From contig CABFPG010000003.1 in NCBI GenBank assembly GCA_902141825.1, positions 248,001-312,000 on the forward strand: a stretch of DNA of 64,000 nucleotides, read 5' to 3'. Below the pieces are notes generated by a model. It was given only the letters and a program-made list of their open reading frames with translations. It had not been told where the DNA came from and searched no databases. Of this stretch, positions 8,582 through 17,513 are shown piece by piece. The first letter of the stretch is position 1, and each line of letters opens with the position of its first letter. The DNA comes from Thalassocella blandensis (lineage in GTDB: Bacteria > Pseudomonadota > Gammaproteobacteria > Pseudomonadales > Cellvibrionaceae). The position numbers and the translations under genes are program-made.

Positions 8582-9461
8582 AAAATTACTGTGTCTAAGC
8601 GTTGCCTGTGCGGCAAGCATGACAGCCTGGAGCGCTGCGGGAATCAGCATAAAACAATGTCAGCAGGAAGCCAAAAGCCAGATGGAAATCAGTTACTGTG
8701 CAATTTTGGAAAAGGCCGGTCCCAGCGGCTTACCTAACTTCCATCAGTTTCGGCAAAACCCCGCAAAAATGCAAAAACTGCTACTTAAAAATCCCGCGCG
8801 AAAAGCGGGCATAGAACTCCCTGAAGAAGTCAGTTCAAATTCGCAGTCTCCACTAAAGCCAACACCGGTAATCACCGCGCCTCCCGAGCCTGCACCATCG
8901 TCAACCGCAACCAGTCACAGCCCACAACAAGATCGCAAACAACTGGACAGCATGACATTTCCAAACACCGGAAATTCCACTGGAACCGCATCGAGCACGG
9001 CATTAGCCGGCTGCAGCTTAAATCAAACGGAAATTGTATGTGACAAGGGCACTTACAATCTGCAAAGTAATTTAACACTGCAACAATTAACTCCAGATGT
9101 ATTGACCGATGAAAACAGGCTGGAATTTCCAGACAGGCAGGCCAATGAAAGTATTTTGCAATATCTCTCTCGAGTGTACCCACTCTATATTGAGAAAATG
9201 CTGCTGCTTGGCTTAGGAGATACAACCATGTCTTTCACGAAGTTTAATGCCATGTTTCATGAGACAGTAAAGCAGGGCTTAAGCTTTAAACGACGCTTTC
9301 GAGACATGTACGAATTATTAAAAAAGGAACGAAAAACACAGGCGATCAAAGCCCGCTACAATGACTTACTGCCCGAATCCATTAACAACTGCATGCCGTT
9401 AAACGCGCAGATCATTACGTGTGACAACGTAAAACAAAACTGGGTATATCAACAACAATAA
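8565..9461 (+). CDS. Secreted protein of unknown function
   Basis: I do not recognise a family. The first 25 residues form a signal peptide (MINKKLLCLSVACAASMTAW, cleavage near SAA). Two cysteine-bearing segments are visible: ISIKQCQQEAKSQMEISYC after the signal, and a C-terminal region starting LAGCSLNQTEIVCDKGTYNL and ending near CMPLNAQIITCDN. A proline/serine/threonine-rich linker (about residues 90-135) joins them. The paired cysteines suggest disulfides in the periplasm. Translation starts inside mobA (overlap 17 bp); ATG at 8571 is an equally possible start. A strong terminator at 9518-9541 closes the unit. Confidence 0.75.
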   Translation: MTMINKKLLCLSVACAASMTAWSAAGISIKQCQQEAKSQMEISYCAILEKAGPSGLPNFHQFRQNPAKMQKLLLKNPARKAGIELPEEVSSNSQSPLKPTPVITAPPEPAPSSTATSHSPQQDRKQLDSMTFPNTGNSTGTASSTALAGCSLNQTEIVCDKGTYNLQSNLTLQQLTPDVLTDENRLEFPDRQANESILQYLSRVYPLYIEKMLLLGLGDTTMSFTKFNAMFHETVKQGLSFKRRFRDMYELLKKERKTQAIKARYNDLLPESINNCMPLNAQIITCDNVKQNWVYQQQ

Positions 9462-9517
9462 ACAAGGATCAAACAAAACTGTTTCCCTTACATATCATTT
9501 ACGACAGACACAAAAAA

Positions 9518-9541
9518 AGGCTGATAAACATCAGCCTTTTT
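9518..9541. terminator. Bidirectional rho-independent terminator
   Basis: The stem is AGGCTGAT, loop AAAC, ATCAGCCT, with an A run before and a T run after, so it can work in both directions. It sits between the convergent genes ending at 9461 (+) and 9606 (-). Confidence 0.85.
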
Positions 9542-9605
9542 ATTTATTGCAAATAATTCGATCTCACTAAGCGTCTTTTCGCAACACACGCTTAATGATA
9601 TGTTT

Positions 9606-12278
9606 TTACAATCGAATTAAGGTAAAGACCTGAGAGTTCCCCGCACCTAGAGCGGCCGTTGTCAACAGGTTGTCTTCGCTACTCACGGTATAATCCGAGT
9701 CTTCGAAGCTGAGATCAACCTCGGTCAAATATGTGCCTCGAGAACGGTTAACCAAATTAATTGAGTCATCTTCAAACAACATCACCCACCGAAGGAAATA
9801 GGCTTCATTCAATACATCGGCAGGAGGATCGATCGCGTCTTCACGAGCAAACAGCACTTCAAAAGACCGATTAGTTTCACTGGTAATGGGCTGCAACACG
9901 GCGCCTGGACTCAGTTTAAAGTCAGGCGTTTGTGCCAGCGTTACCAGCAGGAAGCCAGACTTATCGTGCACAAACTGCCATTGCTGTAAGGGGTCTTCTG
10001 CATCACAATCTGCCATCAACACAATATCATTGGTGACTGAGGTATTACTGGAAGTCATCACCAGTTCTCGCTTGGCCAAACACTTGGTCTCATCGATATA
10101 GGATTGAATTTGATAAATTGGCGTATCGAAATCCTGATTGACCGTTCCTGTGTATTTGACTGCACCACCATCTGAGCGCACGTTATCGGCTACATCTATG
10201 ACTGCCGCGTCACTGTTGGCAATCAAGGGAATATCCACAGCACTCAGGTCGAAGTTATTCTGATAAAACTCCAGGTGTGCCGTATTATCGGCATTGATAT
10301 TCATAAAGGTTTGCACGGGATTCGCGCCTTGCGCATAAGTACGATATTCAACCTGGTTGTAATTCATGACCATTTCACCCGTACCAGCAACACTCACGAG
10401 AGTGCGCGCTTCATCAGCAATACCTTCGATATTATTCGCCAAGAAAGTACTGAACTGTATGTCGGTTTCAACGGCATTTGCTTTCAAATCTACAGCTTCA
10501 GTACCGATTTTCTGACCGAACCGCATATAGCGGAACGCATTCCCCTGATTCACCGCTTCAGCGTCTGCACCGCCAATCACAACGCCTTCACCGTACACCT
10601 CATCAATACCTTCGCGAACTTGTGGCATACGACCGGTTTTATCAATCACCAAACCACGCATGGCATTGTTGTTACTGCCATTCTGTAAAATAACTCCGCG
10701 CTCACCAACATCTGTGACTTCAAGGTTCAGTAATTTATTGTCACTGGCACCATTCAATACGATACCGTTCTGCGCCCCAGATATTTTAAAGCCATCAATT
10801 ACCCAATGGCTTCCTTCAATTCGCAGCACGTCGTTCACGCTTTTGTCATCGCCCATTAAGGTGGTAAATTGATTCACACCAACCAGTTCAATGGGTTTTG
10901 CCTCTTCATCTTCGGTTGCAGCAAGTCCGCTGGCATTAGAATAAAAATGCGCAGTCGCGAAGCCGGAAATTTCTTCGCCAACTTCACCGACATATTCGCC
11001 AGCATCAACAAAAATCTGATCATTAGGTTCGGCACCAAGTAAAGCCGCCTGCAATTCTACTGCACTTGACACGTAGACAATATTTCGATCACTGCGATAT
11101 GCATTAAATAAGTAGGTGCGTTTAGTCCCATTGTTGCCGGGTGTTACACGCAATACAAATGCATTATTCCCCTCTTCCAGGTCCTGCAACAAAGCACCTG
11201 AATAAGCTTCCCCAGGCGTCAGGGTGACGTCATTTTGAGAAAGGAGCAAACTTGAGTTATTTTCTTCTGTCTGAATTTCATCATCTTCATTAAAGACTGC
11301 ATTGCCCAGCGTGACACTACCACCGGTACCAGACAGAGCGACTGTAATCGAGGTAGATGTTTCCGGGTTAGAAAATACCTGGGTGAAACTGGAGCCATCA
11401 CAAATAAATGGGAATCGTGTGCGACCACCACCTATATCCACCGATTTTATTCGAGCATCGGCTTCCATATCACCGGAAGAAGGTTGCTTTCGTCTTAAAT
11501 TAAATGTGTATTCATTTTCACTGGAACCGTCTTCAGACTTAACTTTGACTTTCACAGGACGAACAACATCCGGGTCTAATGTCAAAAAAGTCACCTCAAA
11601 CAATTGTTTCTTATCACCATCCACGGTCACCGTGGCAGCACGACTTTGAGGCGTCGCAATAAAGGTAACATCACAAAGACTTTCATTGACTTCAATCGTG
11701 TAGGTAAAGGAGTCAGGATCAAACCCATCTTCATGAGGTGCAAGATACGTGATTCGCGACTTCAAATTACTTTCAATATCGACAGAGCTGAGCTTGGCGG
11801 ATTCACTCGGAAGATAGATATTTAACGAATAAATATTTGTCGCCAGAACGTCGTTGTTACGGACTCGCACATAAATCACGTTCAGTCCGTCAACCAGCTC
11901 AATGGCCTTGGTTTCGCCGGAATTGGCAGGAATCTCAATATCCTCGCGATTTTCACCCTGAGCCACCCTGATGAAGGTGAGTGTATTACTCGTGGCATCG
12001 GCCAGCGTTGCACGTAAACTTACGCTGGTTTGACTTTCCGACTCGACATTGACGGTATATGGCCCGGAAATATCGGGATCGAACTCGTAAATCGTATCGT
12101 TTTTATATAGCAGCTCGCCGCCTTCAACGACTTCCAGGCTACTTAGCTTTACGTTGGGAACATTAACAAAATCGTTAACCTTGTCGTCACCCCCACATCC
12201 TACCGTAATGGCGATGATCCCACTGAATAAAACCCATAAAAACTGCTTAGAAAAACAACAGACTTTGTGTTGCAACAT
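9606..12278 (-). CDS. Lipoprotein with cadherin-like beta-sandwich repeats, parallel beta-helix and ricin-like end
   Basis: This is an 890-residue exported lipoprotein. The signal ends ITVGC with Cys28 as the likely lipidation site (an atypical lipobox). About residues 40-400 hold repeated cadherin-like beta-sandwich segments (LSSLEVVEGGELLY, FDPDSFTYTIEVN, FNLRRK). A right-handed beta-helix follows, opening with VSSAVELQAALLGAEPNDQI and rungs such as WVIDGFKISGAQNGIVL. This opening resembles PL6-type lyases and related carbohydrate-active helices, but I do not see a certain active site. The last about 200 residues contain a QQWQF segment suggestive of a ricin-type lectin fold. Surface glycan binding or cleavage is plausible. 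ATG at 12278 is preferred over TTG at 12287 because an AGG lies about 10 bp before the ATG and too close to the TTG. Confidence 0.8.
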   Translation of the reverse strand: MLQHKVCCFSKQFLWVLFSGIIAITVGCGGDDKVNDFVNVPNVKLSSLEVVEGGELLYKNDTIYEFDPDISGPYTVNVESESQTSVSLRATLADATSNTLTFIRVAQGENREDIEIPANSGETKAIELVDGLNVIYVRVRNNDVLATNIYSLNIYLPSESAKLSSVDIESNLKSRITYLAPHEDGFDPDSFTYTIEVNESLCDVTFIATPQSRAATVTVDGDKKQLFEVTFLTLDPDVVRPVKVKVKSEDGSSENEYTFNLRRKQPSSGDMEADARIKSVDIGGGRTRFPFICDGSSFTQVFSNPETSTSITVALSGTGGSVTLGNAVFNEDDEIQTEENNSSLLLSQNDVTLTPGEAYSGALLQDLEEGNNAFVLRVTPGNNGTKRTYLFNAYRSDRNIVYVSSAVELQAALLGAEPNDQIFVDAGEYVGEVGEEISGFATAHFYSNASGLAATEDEEAKPIELVGVNQFTTLMGDDKSVNDVLRIEGSHWVIDGFKISGAQNGIVLNGASDNKLLNLEVTDVGERGVILQNGSNNNAMRGLVIDKTGRMPQVREGIDEVYGEGVVIGGADAEAVNQGNAFRYMRFGQKIGTEAVDLKANAVETDIQFSTFLANNIEGIADEARTLVSVAGTGEMVMNYNQVEYRTYAQGANPVQTFMNINADNTAHLEFYQNNFDLSAVDIPLIANSDAAVIDVADNVRSDGGAVKYTGTVNQDFDTPIYQIQSYIDETKCLAKRELVMTSSNTSVTNDIVLMADCDAEDPLQQWQFVHDKSGFLLVTLAQTPDFKLSPGAVLQPITSETNRSFEVLFAREDAIDPPADVLNEAYFLRWVMLFEDDSINLVNRSRGTYLTEVDLSFEDSDYTVSSEDNLLTTAALGAGNSQVFTLIRL

Positions 12279-12962
12279 TATGCTCAAACCTAAATTATTT
12301 ACTAAATATAAAACGAATGTAGATGCTTATTCTTTTATTCCCACCAACCCTTCTCGGGTCAGTCTGCTGGGCGCGAACACGGTACTAGTAAATGTTGCCG
12401 GAGTAAAGCGCCACAGTGCCAGGGTTACAAGTTACTAACATTGTGCCGGGTGGCACCGGTTCTGTGCACGGTATCTTATCCCGGCAAGGTAAACCCCTAC
12501 TGTACAAGCCGGCGCAAACCCTCGAGCGACACCTGCCACATAGCCGCCAATCATCCACCACTTACAGTCAAATAGCTGCCGATTCGCCATTTTCATCGAC
12601 CCTCCTGCAAGCACCCCGGAAGAGTCTGCAGGAGGATTTGCGGAAAAACCTGCAGAAAAATCCAAATGCACCGCTTTACCGCATATTGTCACTTCCGACA
12701 GCGCTAATAAGACAATGTTGCAAGCGCGCGTTAAATTATATTTTTTCTTTTTATATCAACAACTTATAACTGCCATATTTCGCCACATTTGCGCAGAATT
12801 GATCACCACGCTTATGTGAACCATGCACCCTTGCGCAAGAAAAGCACTGATAAAGTTTTGACCAACAGGCAGGGAATAACTCGCTGCTGCTCAACGACAG
12901 AACCAACAACACAACCAAAATTAAGATGCTACCTCAAAGGTGCAAATATTAAGGTGAAACTC
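12279..12962. other. Intergenic, 684 bp, divergent upstream region
   Basis: This region lies between two divergently transcribed genes. A 9-bp inverted repeat (CCTCCTGCA at 12601-12609, TGCAGGAGG at 12627-12635, 17-nt spacer) is visible, without a T run. Short reading frames on both strands look non-coding. Promoters for both neighbours must lie here, but I cannot place them. Confidence 0.5.
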
Positions 12963-14420
12963 ATGAACGAACTAATCAATATGTCGCTGCTCAGCGACTG
13001 GAGGACATTCAGTATTACGCTCCTCCTTGGCGTACTTGTGCTGTTTTTAGCCCGCAGCCATGCACACTCAGCCATTACGGGCTTTTTCCGTTTAATCGCG
13101 TCGGTGCTTAGGCTTGCGGCAAAAGCCTCCGAGTCAACCCGCGAACAGCTCAAGGCCCGTAACCGCGAAGTACTGCTAGAGCAAGGGCAACAGCATGTCT
13201 CCCAGGAGCTCGAACGAGAGTTTTATGAAGTCAGCCGTTTTGTCCAGCGGGATCTCGGTGGATACCCGGCCATTCAACGTCAAATCCACGAGGAGATCAC
13301 CCGAATCCACGATGACTATGAAAAAAGTGGTGAGGTCATCACGGCATTGCCCGAATGGGTGGAGGCAGTGGAGTCCGTGGCGAAGATCAAATCCAGCGAA
13401 CATGCTGCAAACCTTAACAATAAAGTTTTGGAACAGATTCATAAAAGTGCGGAACAACAACATAAAGAACAGCTGCAACTCGCCCGACAAACAGCTGCCG
13501 ACCGCCATAAGCGCTTAAAAGGTATGACCGAATACTGGCGCAAATTAACCGACAGCGTGGATGATGTTGGAGGACGACTCAAGGACATCATTACCCGCAG
13601 TGAGAATATTGATCGGCACATGAAAAAGTACACTGACATCACCGCAGGTACAGATGAAGCAGTCCGCGCCTTGCGTGCCTCTTCCATCACTCAGTTTTTA
13701 ATTGCTCTTATCGTTGTCGTTATTGCACTGGGAGGGGCTTATTTTAATTTCCATTTAATCGCTCTGCCAATGTCAGAGATGGTGGGCTCCACTGATCGTA
13801 TAGGCGGTGTAAAAGTATCCGACCTTGCAGCGATGGTGATAATCTGCATTGAAGTCACCGCGGGCATTTTCTTACTGGAGAGCCTGCGCATAACCAAGCT
13901 ATTTCCGATGATCGGCTCAATGGATGATAAATTCCGGCGTATTATCATGGTGTGCGCTGGCAGTGTGCTGCTGATTCTGGCCTCCACCGAATCTGCTTTG
14001 GCATTTATGCGAGATCAAATTGCCGGGGATCTGGCCAGCTTGAGAGCGTCACTTTCCGGTGGCAGCATTGAAGCAACGCACAGCCCGATCAGTGAATGGA
14101 TTCCACTTGCAGCGAACATGATTTTGGGGTTTGTTTTGCCCCTCGCACTTACCATGATCGCTATCCCATTGGAGTATCTTCTACAAACAGGCCGCACGGT
14201 CTGTGGCAGCCTGATGGAAATTCTGCTCAGTGGCATCACCATGGTATTTCGAATTCTTTCCAGTACAACCCGCCAAACCGGCAAGCTTCTAATCAGTTTA
14301 TATGATTTTGTTATTGCCGCACCGCTGTGGCTGGAAGCCATGATAATGAAAACACGACACAACAAAGATCAGGACTTTAGTGCCACCCAGTCCTATTCCA
14401 GCGCGAGGGTAAAGTCATGA
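12963..14420 (+). CDS. Coiled-coil multi-pass membrane protein, unknown function
   Basis: I do not recognise a family. From ATG at 12963 (AAGG Shine-Dalgarno at 12951; an upstream in-frame ATG at 12789 lacks one) it has 485 residues. A membrane segment lies at about residues 16-30 (FSITLLLGVLVLFLA). A long charged, glutamine-rich helical region (about 50-235) predicts coiled coil. Hydrophobic segments follow near 239-262, 285-308, 326-348 and 377-406, with further hydrophobic or amphipathic stretches to the end. The stop overlaps the start of the VWA lipoprotein gene by 4 bp (ATGA), so the two are translationally coupled and probably act together in the envelope. The layout recalls scaffold or channel proteins, but no function can be assigned. 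Confidence 0.8.
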   Translation: MNELINMSLLSDWRTFSITLLLGVLVLFLARSHAHSAITGFFRLIASVLRLAAKASESTREQLKARNREVLLEQGQQHVSQELEREFYEVSRFVQRDLGGYPAIQRQIHEEITRIHDDYEKSGEVITALPEWVEAVESVAKIKSSEHAANLNNKVLEQIHKSAEQQHKEQLQLARQTAADRHKRLKGMTEYWRKLTDSVDDVGGRLKDIITRSENIDRHMKKYTDITAGTDEAVRALRASSITQFLIALIVVVIALGGAYFNFHLIALPMSEMVGSTDRIGGVKVSDLAAMVIICIEVTAGIFLLESLRITKLFPMIGSMDDKFRRIIMVCAGSVLLILASTESALAFMRDQIAGDLASLRASLSGGSIEATHSPISEWIPLAANMILGFVLPLALTMIAIPLEYLLQTGRTVCGSLMEILLSGITMVFRILSSTTRQTGKLLISLYDFVIAAPLWLEAMIMKTRHNKDQDFSATQSYSSARVKS

Positions 14421-15112
14421 AAAAATGCATCCTTTTATTTCGCTCTTTACTGCAACGTTCACTATCGCCAATCGTTGTGGGCGTTTTGCTTTTGCCGGTT
14501 TTAAGTTCTTGCGGGTCCGGAGAGGGTTCTCCTTCTCATGCGCGCGGAGTTTACCTCCTGCTAGACACTTCCGGCACTTACACACAGGAACTAAAAAAAG
14601 CGCAACAGCTCATCAACTACATGCTGGCCATGCTGGAGTCTGGGGATACCTTTGCGGTGGCTCGAATCGACAGCGGCAGCTTTTCAGAAAAAGACATCGT
14701 GGCAAAAGTTGTATTGGATTCTCGCCCCTCAATGGCCAATAAACAAAAGCGAGAGTTTGCAGCCACTATCGAACAGTTCGTTAAATCAGTGCAAAGCAGT
14801 GCTTACACCGACATTTCAGGAGGTTTGTTACAAGGCATAGAATTCCTGAATGAGGCAGATGTGGGCCGCAAAACTATTATGATCTACTCCGACCTCAAAG
14901 AAGAATTGCCGAAAGGCTATGTTCGTAAATTTGACTTACCTCTGGATGGATTTACGGTTCAAGCACTCAATGTAACCAAGTTGCGCGCCGACAACCAAAA
15001 CCCTCAAATATATCTGGATCGCGTTGAACACTGGAAAACTAAAATTAATACTGGCGGAGGCACCTGGCAGGTCGTCAATGACCTGGACAAACCTGAAGCG
15101 ATTTTACTTTAA
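14417..15112 (+). CDS. VWA-domain lipoprotein
   Basis: This is a 231-residue lipoprotein: signal to LSSC with Cys32 as lipidation site, then a von Willebrand A fold. The metal-binding (MIDAS) loop is LLLDTSGTY (Asp50, Ser52, Thr54; DxSxT rather than DxSxS), with YTDISGG as the likely second loop and YSDLKEE as the third. A metal-dependent ligand-binding role is therefore likely. It begins inside the stop of the coiled-coil membrane protein gene and is followed by a strong terminator, so the two genes form a closed bicistron. The protein would sit on the periplasmic side, where it could contact the membrane partner. Confidence 0.82.
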   Translation: MKKCILLFRSLLQRSLSPIVVGVLLLPVLSSCGSGEGSPSHARGVYLLLDTSGTYTQELKKAQQLINYMLAMLESGDTFAVARIDSGSFSEKDIVAKVVLDSRPSMANKQKREFAATIEQFVKSVQSSAYTDISGGLLQGIEFLNEADVGRKTIMIYSDLKEELPKGYVRKFDLPLDGFTVQALNVTKLRADNQNPQIYLDRVEHWKTKINTGGGTWQVVNDLDKPEAILL

Positions 15113-15132
15113 AGGAAGGGAAGCAATTGTCG

Positions 15133-15162
15133 AAAGCCGGCGTAACATCGCCGGCTTTTTTA
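15133..15162. terminator. Bidirectional rho-independent terminator
   Basis: AAAGCCGGCG, loop TAACAT, CGCCGGCTTT plus T run. It closes the coiled-coil/VWA bicistron on the plus strand; the A-rich start of the stem gives a weaker minus-strand signal for the gene ending at 15187. Confidence 0.88.
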
Positions 15163-15186
15163 GAGGGGCAAGCCTTGAAACAGGAT

Positions 15187-16137
15187 TTATTCCTTATTTT
15201 TTTCAGCTTGCAGCATTGCAAACTCTCGACCAGGAAAATCTGCCGTGAAGTATTCGATGGTACCTCTATCCTGCAAAGTGACGAAAACAGTTTTGCCATC
15301 ACGACCACCAAAAGCCACATTCGTTGGCTTTTTGCCTTTCAACATCACCGTATAAAGTAAAACGCCGTCCGGTGACAGGACAATTACTTCCCCGGCGTCG
15401 TAGCGTGCAATATACAAATTTCCTTTTACATCACAGCGCATACCATCAAGTCCGTGCTCATCGAAAGAATAGAATAAACGTTTGTTTTTAATTCGACCCC
15501 TTTCGTTTAAATCGTAAACCCAGATTTTTCGCTGGACGCTTTCATTGACATATAAACGCTTGTTGTCCGGACTAACTTCAATGCCATTAGTTGTACCCAT
15601 CCGCTTGGCGACAAGATAGGTTTTTCCATCCGGATTAATTCGCCACACGTGCCCCGTTTTATTTTGCCAATCAGGATCACTCGCAAACAAAATACCGTTA
15701 TCCATAATGGCCAGATCGTTGGGCTGATTCATAGCATTCGAATGCGCATGGACAACAAAGCCAGAATTGACATCTGTTTTTTTATAGACATTGTGTCCTA
15801 TATAATCGGCGACATACATGACTCCTTGTTGGTCAATCCGAATACCATTCCCTATGCTGCCGCCAGGCAGATGTGCAAACAGTCCGGTCGTCACCTGCTG
15901 TGCCTGGTTCACCGTTACTTTGCCAATGGTGCCGTCGCGCTGGTAGTTCACGGCATAGAGCACGCCGTTTTTATCCACCGCAGGACCTTCTATTCCAGGG
16001 GTGAATACACCTTCCGGTAACAAGTCATGAGATTTTTTAACTTTCGGGGTTGGAACTGAAACGCCGGTAGAACAGGACGTTAAAACAAATAAACTAATAA
16101 GTATTGAGACACGGGCGATAGAAATAAACGATAACAC
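15187..16137 (-). CDS. SMP-30/gluconolactonase-like beta-propeller lipoprotein
   Basis: A GTG start (GAGAG upstream) gives 316 residues. The signal ends LTSC with Cys22 for lipid attachment. The rest is a six-bladed propeller of the SMP-30/strictosidine synthase type: GPAVDKNGVLYAVNY, NGIRIDQQGVMYVADY, PNDLAIMDNG, NGIEVSPDNKRLYVNE and LDGMRCDVKGNLYIARYDAG. The Asn and Asp positions that bind the divalent metal in this family are present. Members hydrolyse sugar lactones or related esters; the substrate is unknown. As a lipoprotein it would act at the cell envelope. It appears monocistronic. Confidence 0.85.
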   Translation of the reverse strand: MLSFISIARVSILISLFVLTSCSTGVSVPTPKVKKSHDLLPEGVFTPGIEGPAVDKNGVLYAVNYQRDGTIGKVTVNQAQQVTTGLFAHLPGGSIGNGIRIDQQGVMYVADYIGHNVYKKTDVNSGFVVHAHSNAMNQPNDLAIMDNGILFASDPDWQNKTGHVWRINPDGKTYLVAKRMGTTNGIEVSPDNKRLYVNESVQRKIWVYDLNERGRIKNKRLFYSFDEHGLDGMRCDVKGNLYIARYDAGEVIVLSPDGVLLYTVMLKGKKPTNVAFGGRDGKTVFVTLQDRGTIEYFTADFPGREFAMLQAEKNKE

Positions 16138-16351
16138 TTTAATTTCTCTCTAATGGGAAAATTGAATTCTATTATTATGTAAACGAATCTAGGCTCGTTC
16201 GGGTGCATACTATAAATGATTTCCTTCCTGAATTCACAGACTTAGCATGAGTCTGCTAACTCCTCGACAAACCAAAGCGGTGGAATGTCGAATAGACCTT
16301 TGCCAAGAAGCTTATTTGCACCTAGAGAAAACTTTTTACGTTGTAATCGAC

Positions 16352-16381
16352 AAAAAAAATCCCGCATGCGCGGGACTTTTT
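16352..16381 (-). terminator. Rho-independent terminator
   Basis: The stem is TCCCGC, loop ATGC, GCGGGA at 16360-16375. On the minus strand it is followed by eight T residues. It lies just after the stop of the gene at 16402-16845, and a weaker plus-strand T run also exists. Confidence 0.85.
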
Positions 16382-16401
16382 CGGGAAGATGTGAAGTGTG
16401 G

Positions 16402-16845
16402 TTAAACTTGAGCGATTAAACCTGGGCAACTCTTCGCAATATTGGAAACGCTTTCCTCTTTGTCATCGTCGACATCAACAACAAAAAAGTATACTTGATT
16501 AGCCAGCGTCAACTGCTTCGGTGATTTTTTCAAAAATAGCTTCGCCGCACCTACGCACACACTCACCAACAGTACCAGGGCAAAAAATTCGACAAAAGAA
16601 AGCCATTTGGCGTAAATGGTCATCGCGCCGCACAAGCCAACCAAAGCGTAAAGAGCTGTACTTTGATCCACACTGGCTTCTTCTTTGTTTTGAGTGCTTT
16701 GGAGGACTAATCCATCAAATCGATGTTGTGCGTTTTCTCGGGCAAAAACCCGCATCTTGTTAGGAGAGATACCTAGTGAGGCAAGTGCCGCCTTGGCAGA
16801 CTGCATTGTATCCGATTGGCAAGTAAAGAATTTCAACTGTTTCAT
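16402..16845 (-). CDS. Small two-helix membrane protein, unknown
   Basis: A 147-residue protein that I cannot place in a family. The N-terminal about 55 residues are soluble (KFFTCQSDTMQSAKAALASL GISPNKMRVF), resembling the small alpha/beta head seen in some stress-related membrane proteins. Two hydrophobic segments follow (about residues 64-78 and 84-103), then a soluble tail ending NIAKSCPGLIAQV. A GGGTGAT-like ribosome site precedes ATG. It has its own terminator (16352-16381) and is separated from its neighbours. Confidence 0.65.
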   Translation of the reverse strand: MKQLKFFTCQSDTMQSAKAALASLGISPNKMRVFARENAQHRFDGLVLQSTQNKEEASVDQSTALYALVGLCGAMTIYAKWLSFVEFFALVLLVSVCVGAAKLFLKKSPKQLTLANQVYFFVVDVDDDKEESVSNIAKSCPGLIAQV

Positions 16846-17513
16846 CAGTTATCACCCAATACATCAAGTGGTTAATTATAAGTATAGTTCACGTCGGAGC
16901 GTGTAGACACCATATCATATGAAAATCGTTTTACAGCCAAAAAAGTTTATTTCTTGGGAGTTTTTTTTGATTTATATCACAATCCCGGAGTTTAGTATTC
17001 TTATTAAACATGCAAAATGAACCTTTAAAAATAGGTATTTTTACTCACCCATCAAAGTGGTCCACACAAATTAAACAAATCGATAAAAACTTATTCGATA
17101 TAAACCATCTGCTCCACGTAACAATTCATAAATATTCTGCAACGCAGTACCTTTAGCCCCCTGTCAGGGCGCATCGATATGATTGAAATAGACTTTAGCT
17201 ATTTCAATCATCAATTTGCTAAATAACACGACCCTGCAGGAAAACACCGGCAGGATGAGCTAAAAAGGGGCGAACGATTCGACTGCTGCAACACAGCAAA
17301 AAACCGGCAAAACCTTATCTTTGAGGGTTGTACTGAAAAGCAGGAGAGTTGCGGTTAAAACCTGTTCCTTCGGCATATTGGGCACCCCATCAAAACAGTT
17401 TACTGCGCACGAACGCACGCTACTGCCTGTCGGGGAACCCGCTATACCTGTGTCGCTGGGTGAGAGCTCAGGGGCTTGAGCTTATAGCGTTGAGTGATGC
17501 ATCTGCGTTGAAG
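16846..17513. other. Intergenic, 668 bp, unexplained
   Basis: No reading frame in this stretch looks coding. It holds a perfect 13-bp hairpin (17179-17211) and GC-richer sequence from about 17220 to 17510 that could encode a structured RNA. I could not match it to tmRNA, SRP RNA, RNase P or 6S RNA by eye. Confidence 0.5.
17179..17211. repeat. Perfect 13-bp inverted repeat
   Basis: ATGATTGAAATAG, spacer ACTTTAG, CTATTTCAATCAT. It has no T run on either side, so it is not a standard terminator. It could be an operator or part of an RNA. Confidence 0.7.

Noticed and set aside
12416-12769. 117-codon plus-strand frame upstream of the coiled-coil gene
   Set aside because: No domain, and the opposite strand is equally open; looks like chance in a GC-richer patch.
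12789-12962. 58-residue N-terminal extension of the coiled-coil membrane protein
   Set aside because: Sequence is low in hydrophobics and without ribosome site; ATG 12963 has AAGG at good distance.
17220-17513. Housekeeping RNA (tmRNA, SRP RNA, RNase P or 6S)
   Set aside because: None of the conserved core sequences of these RNAs could be found in the stretch.
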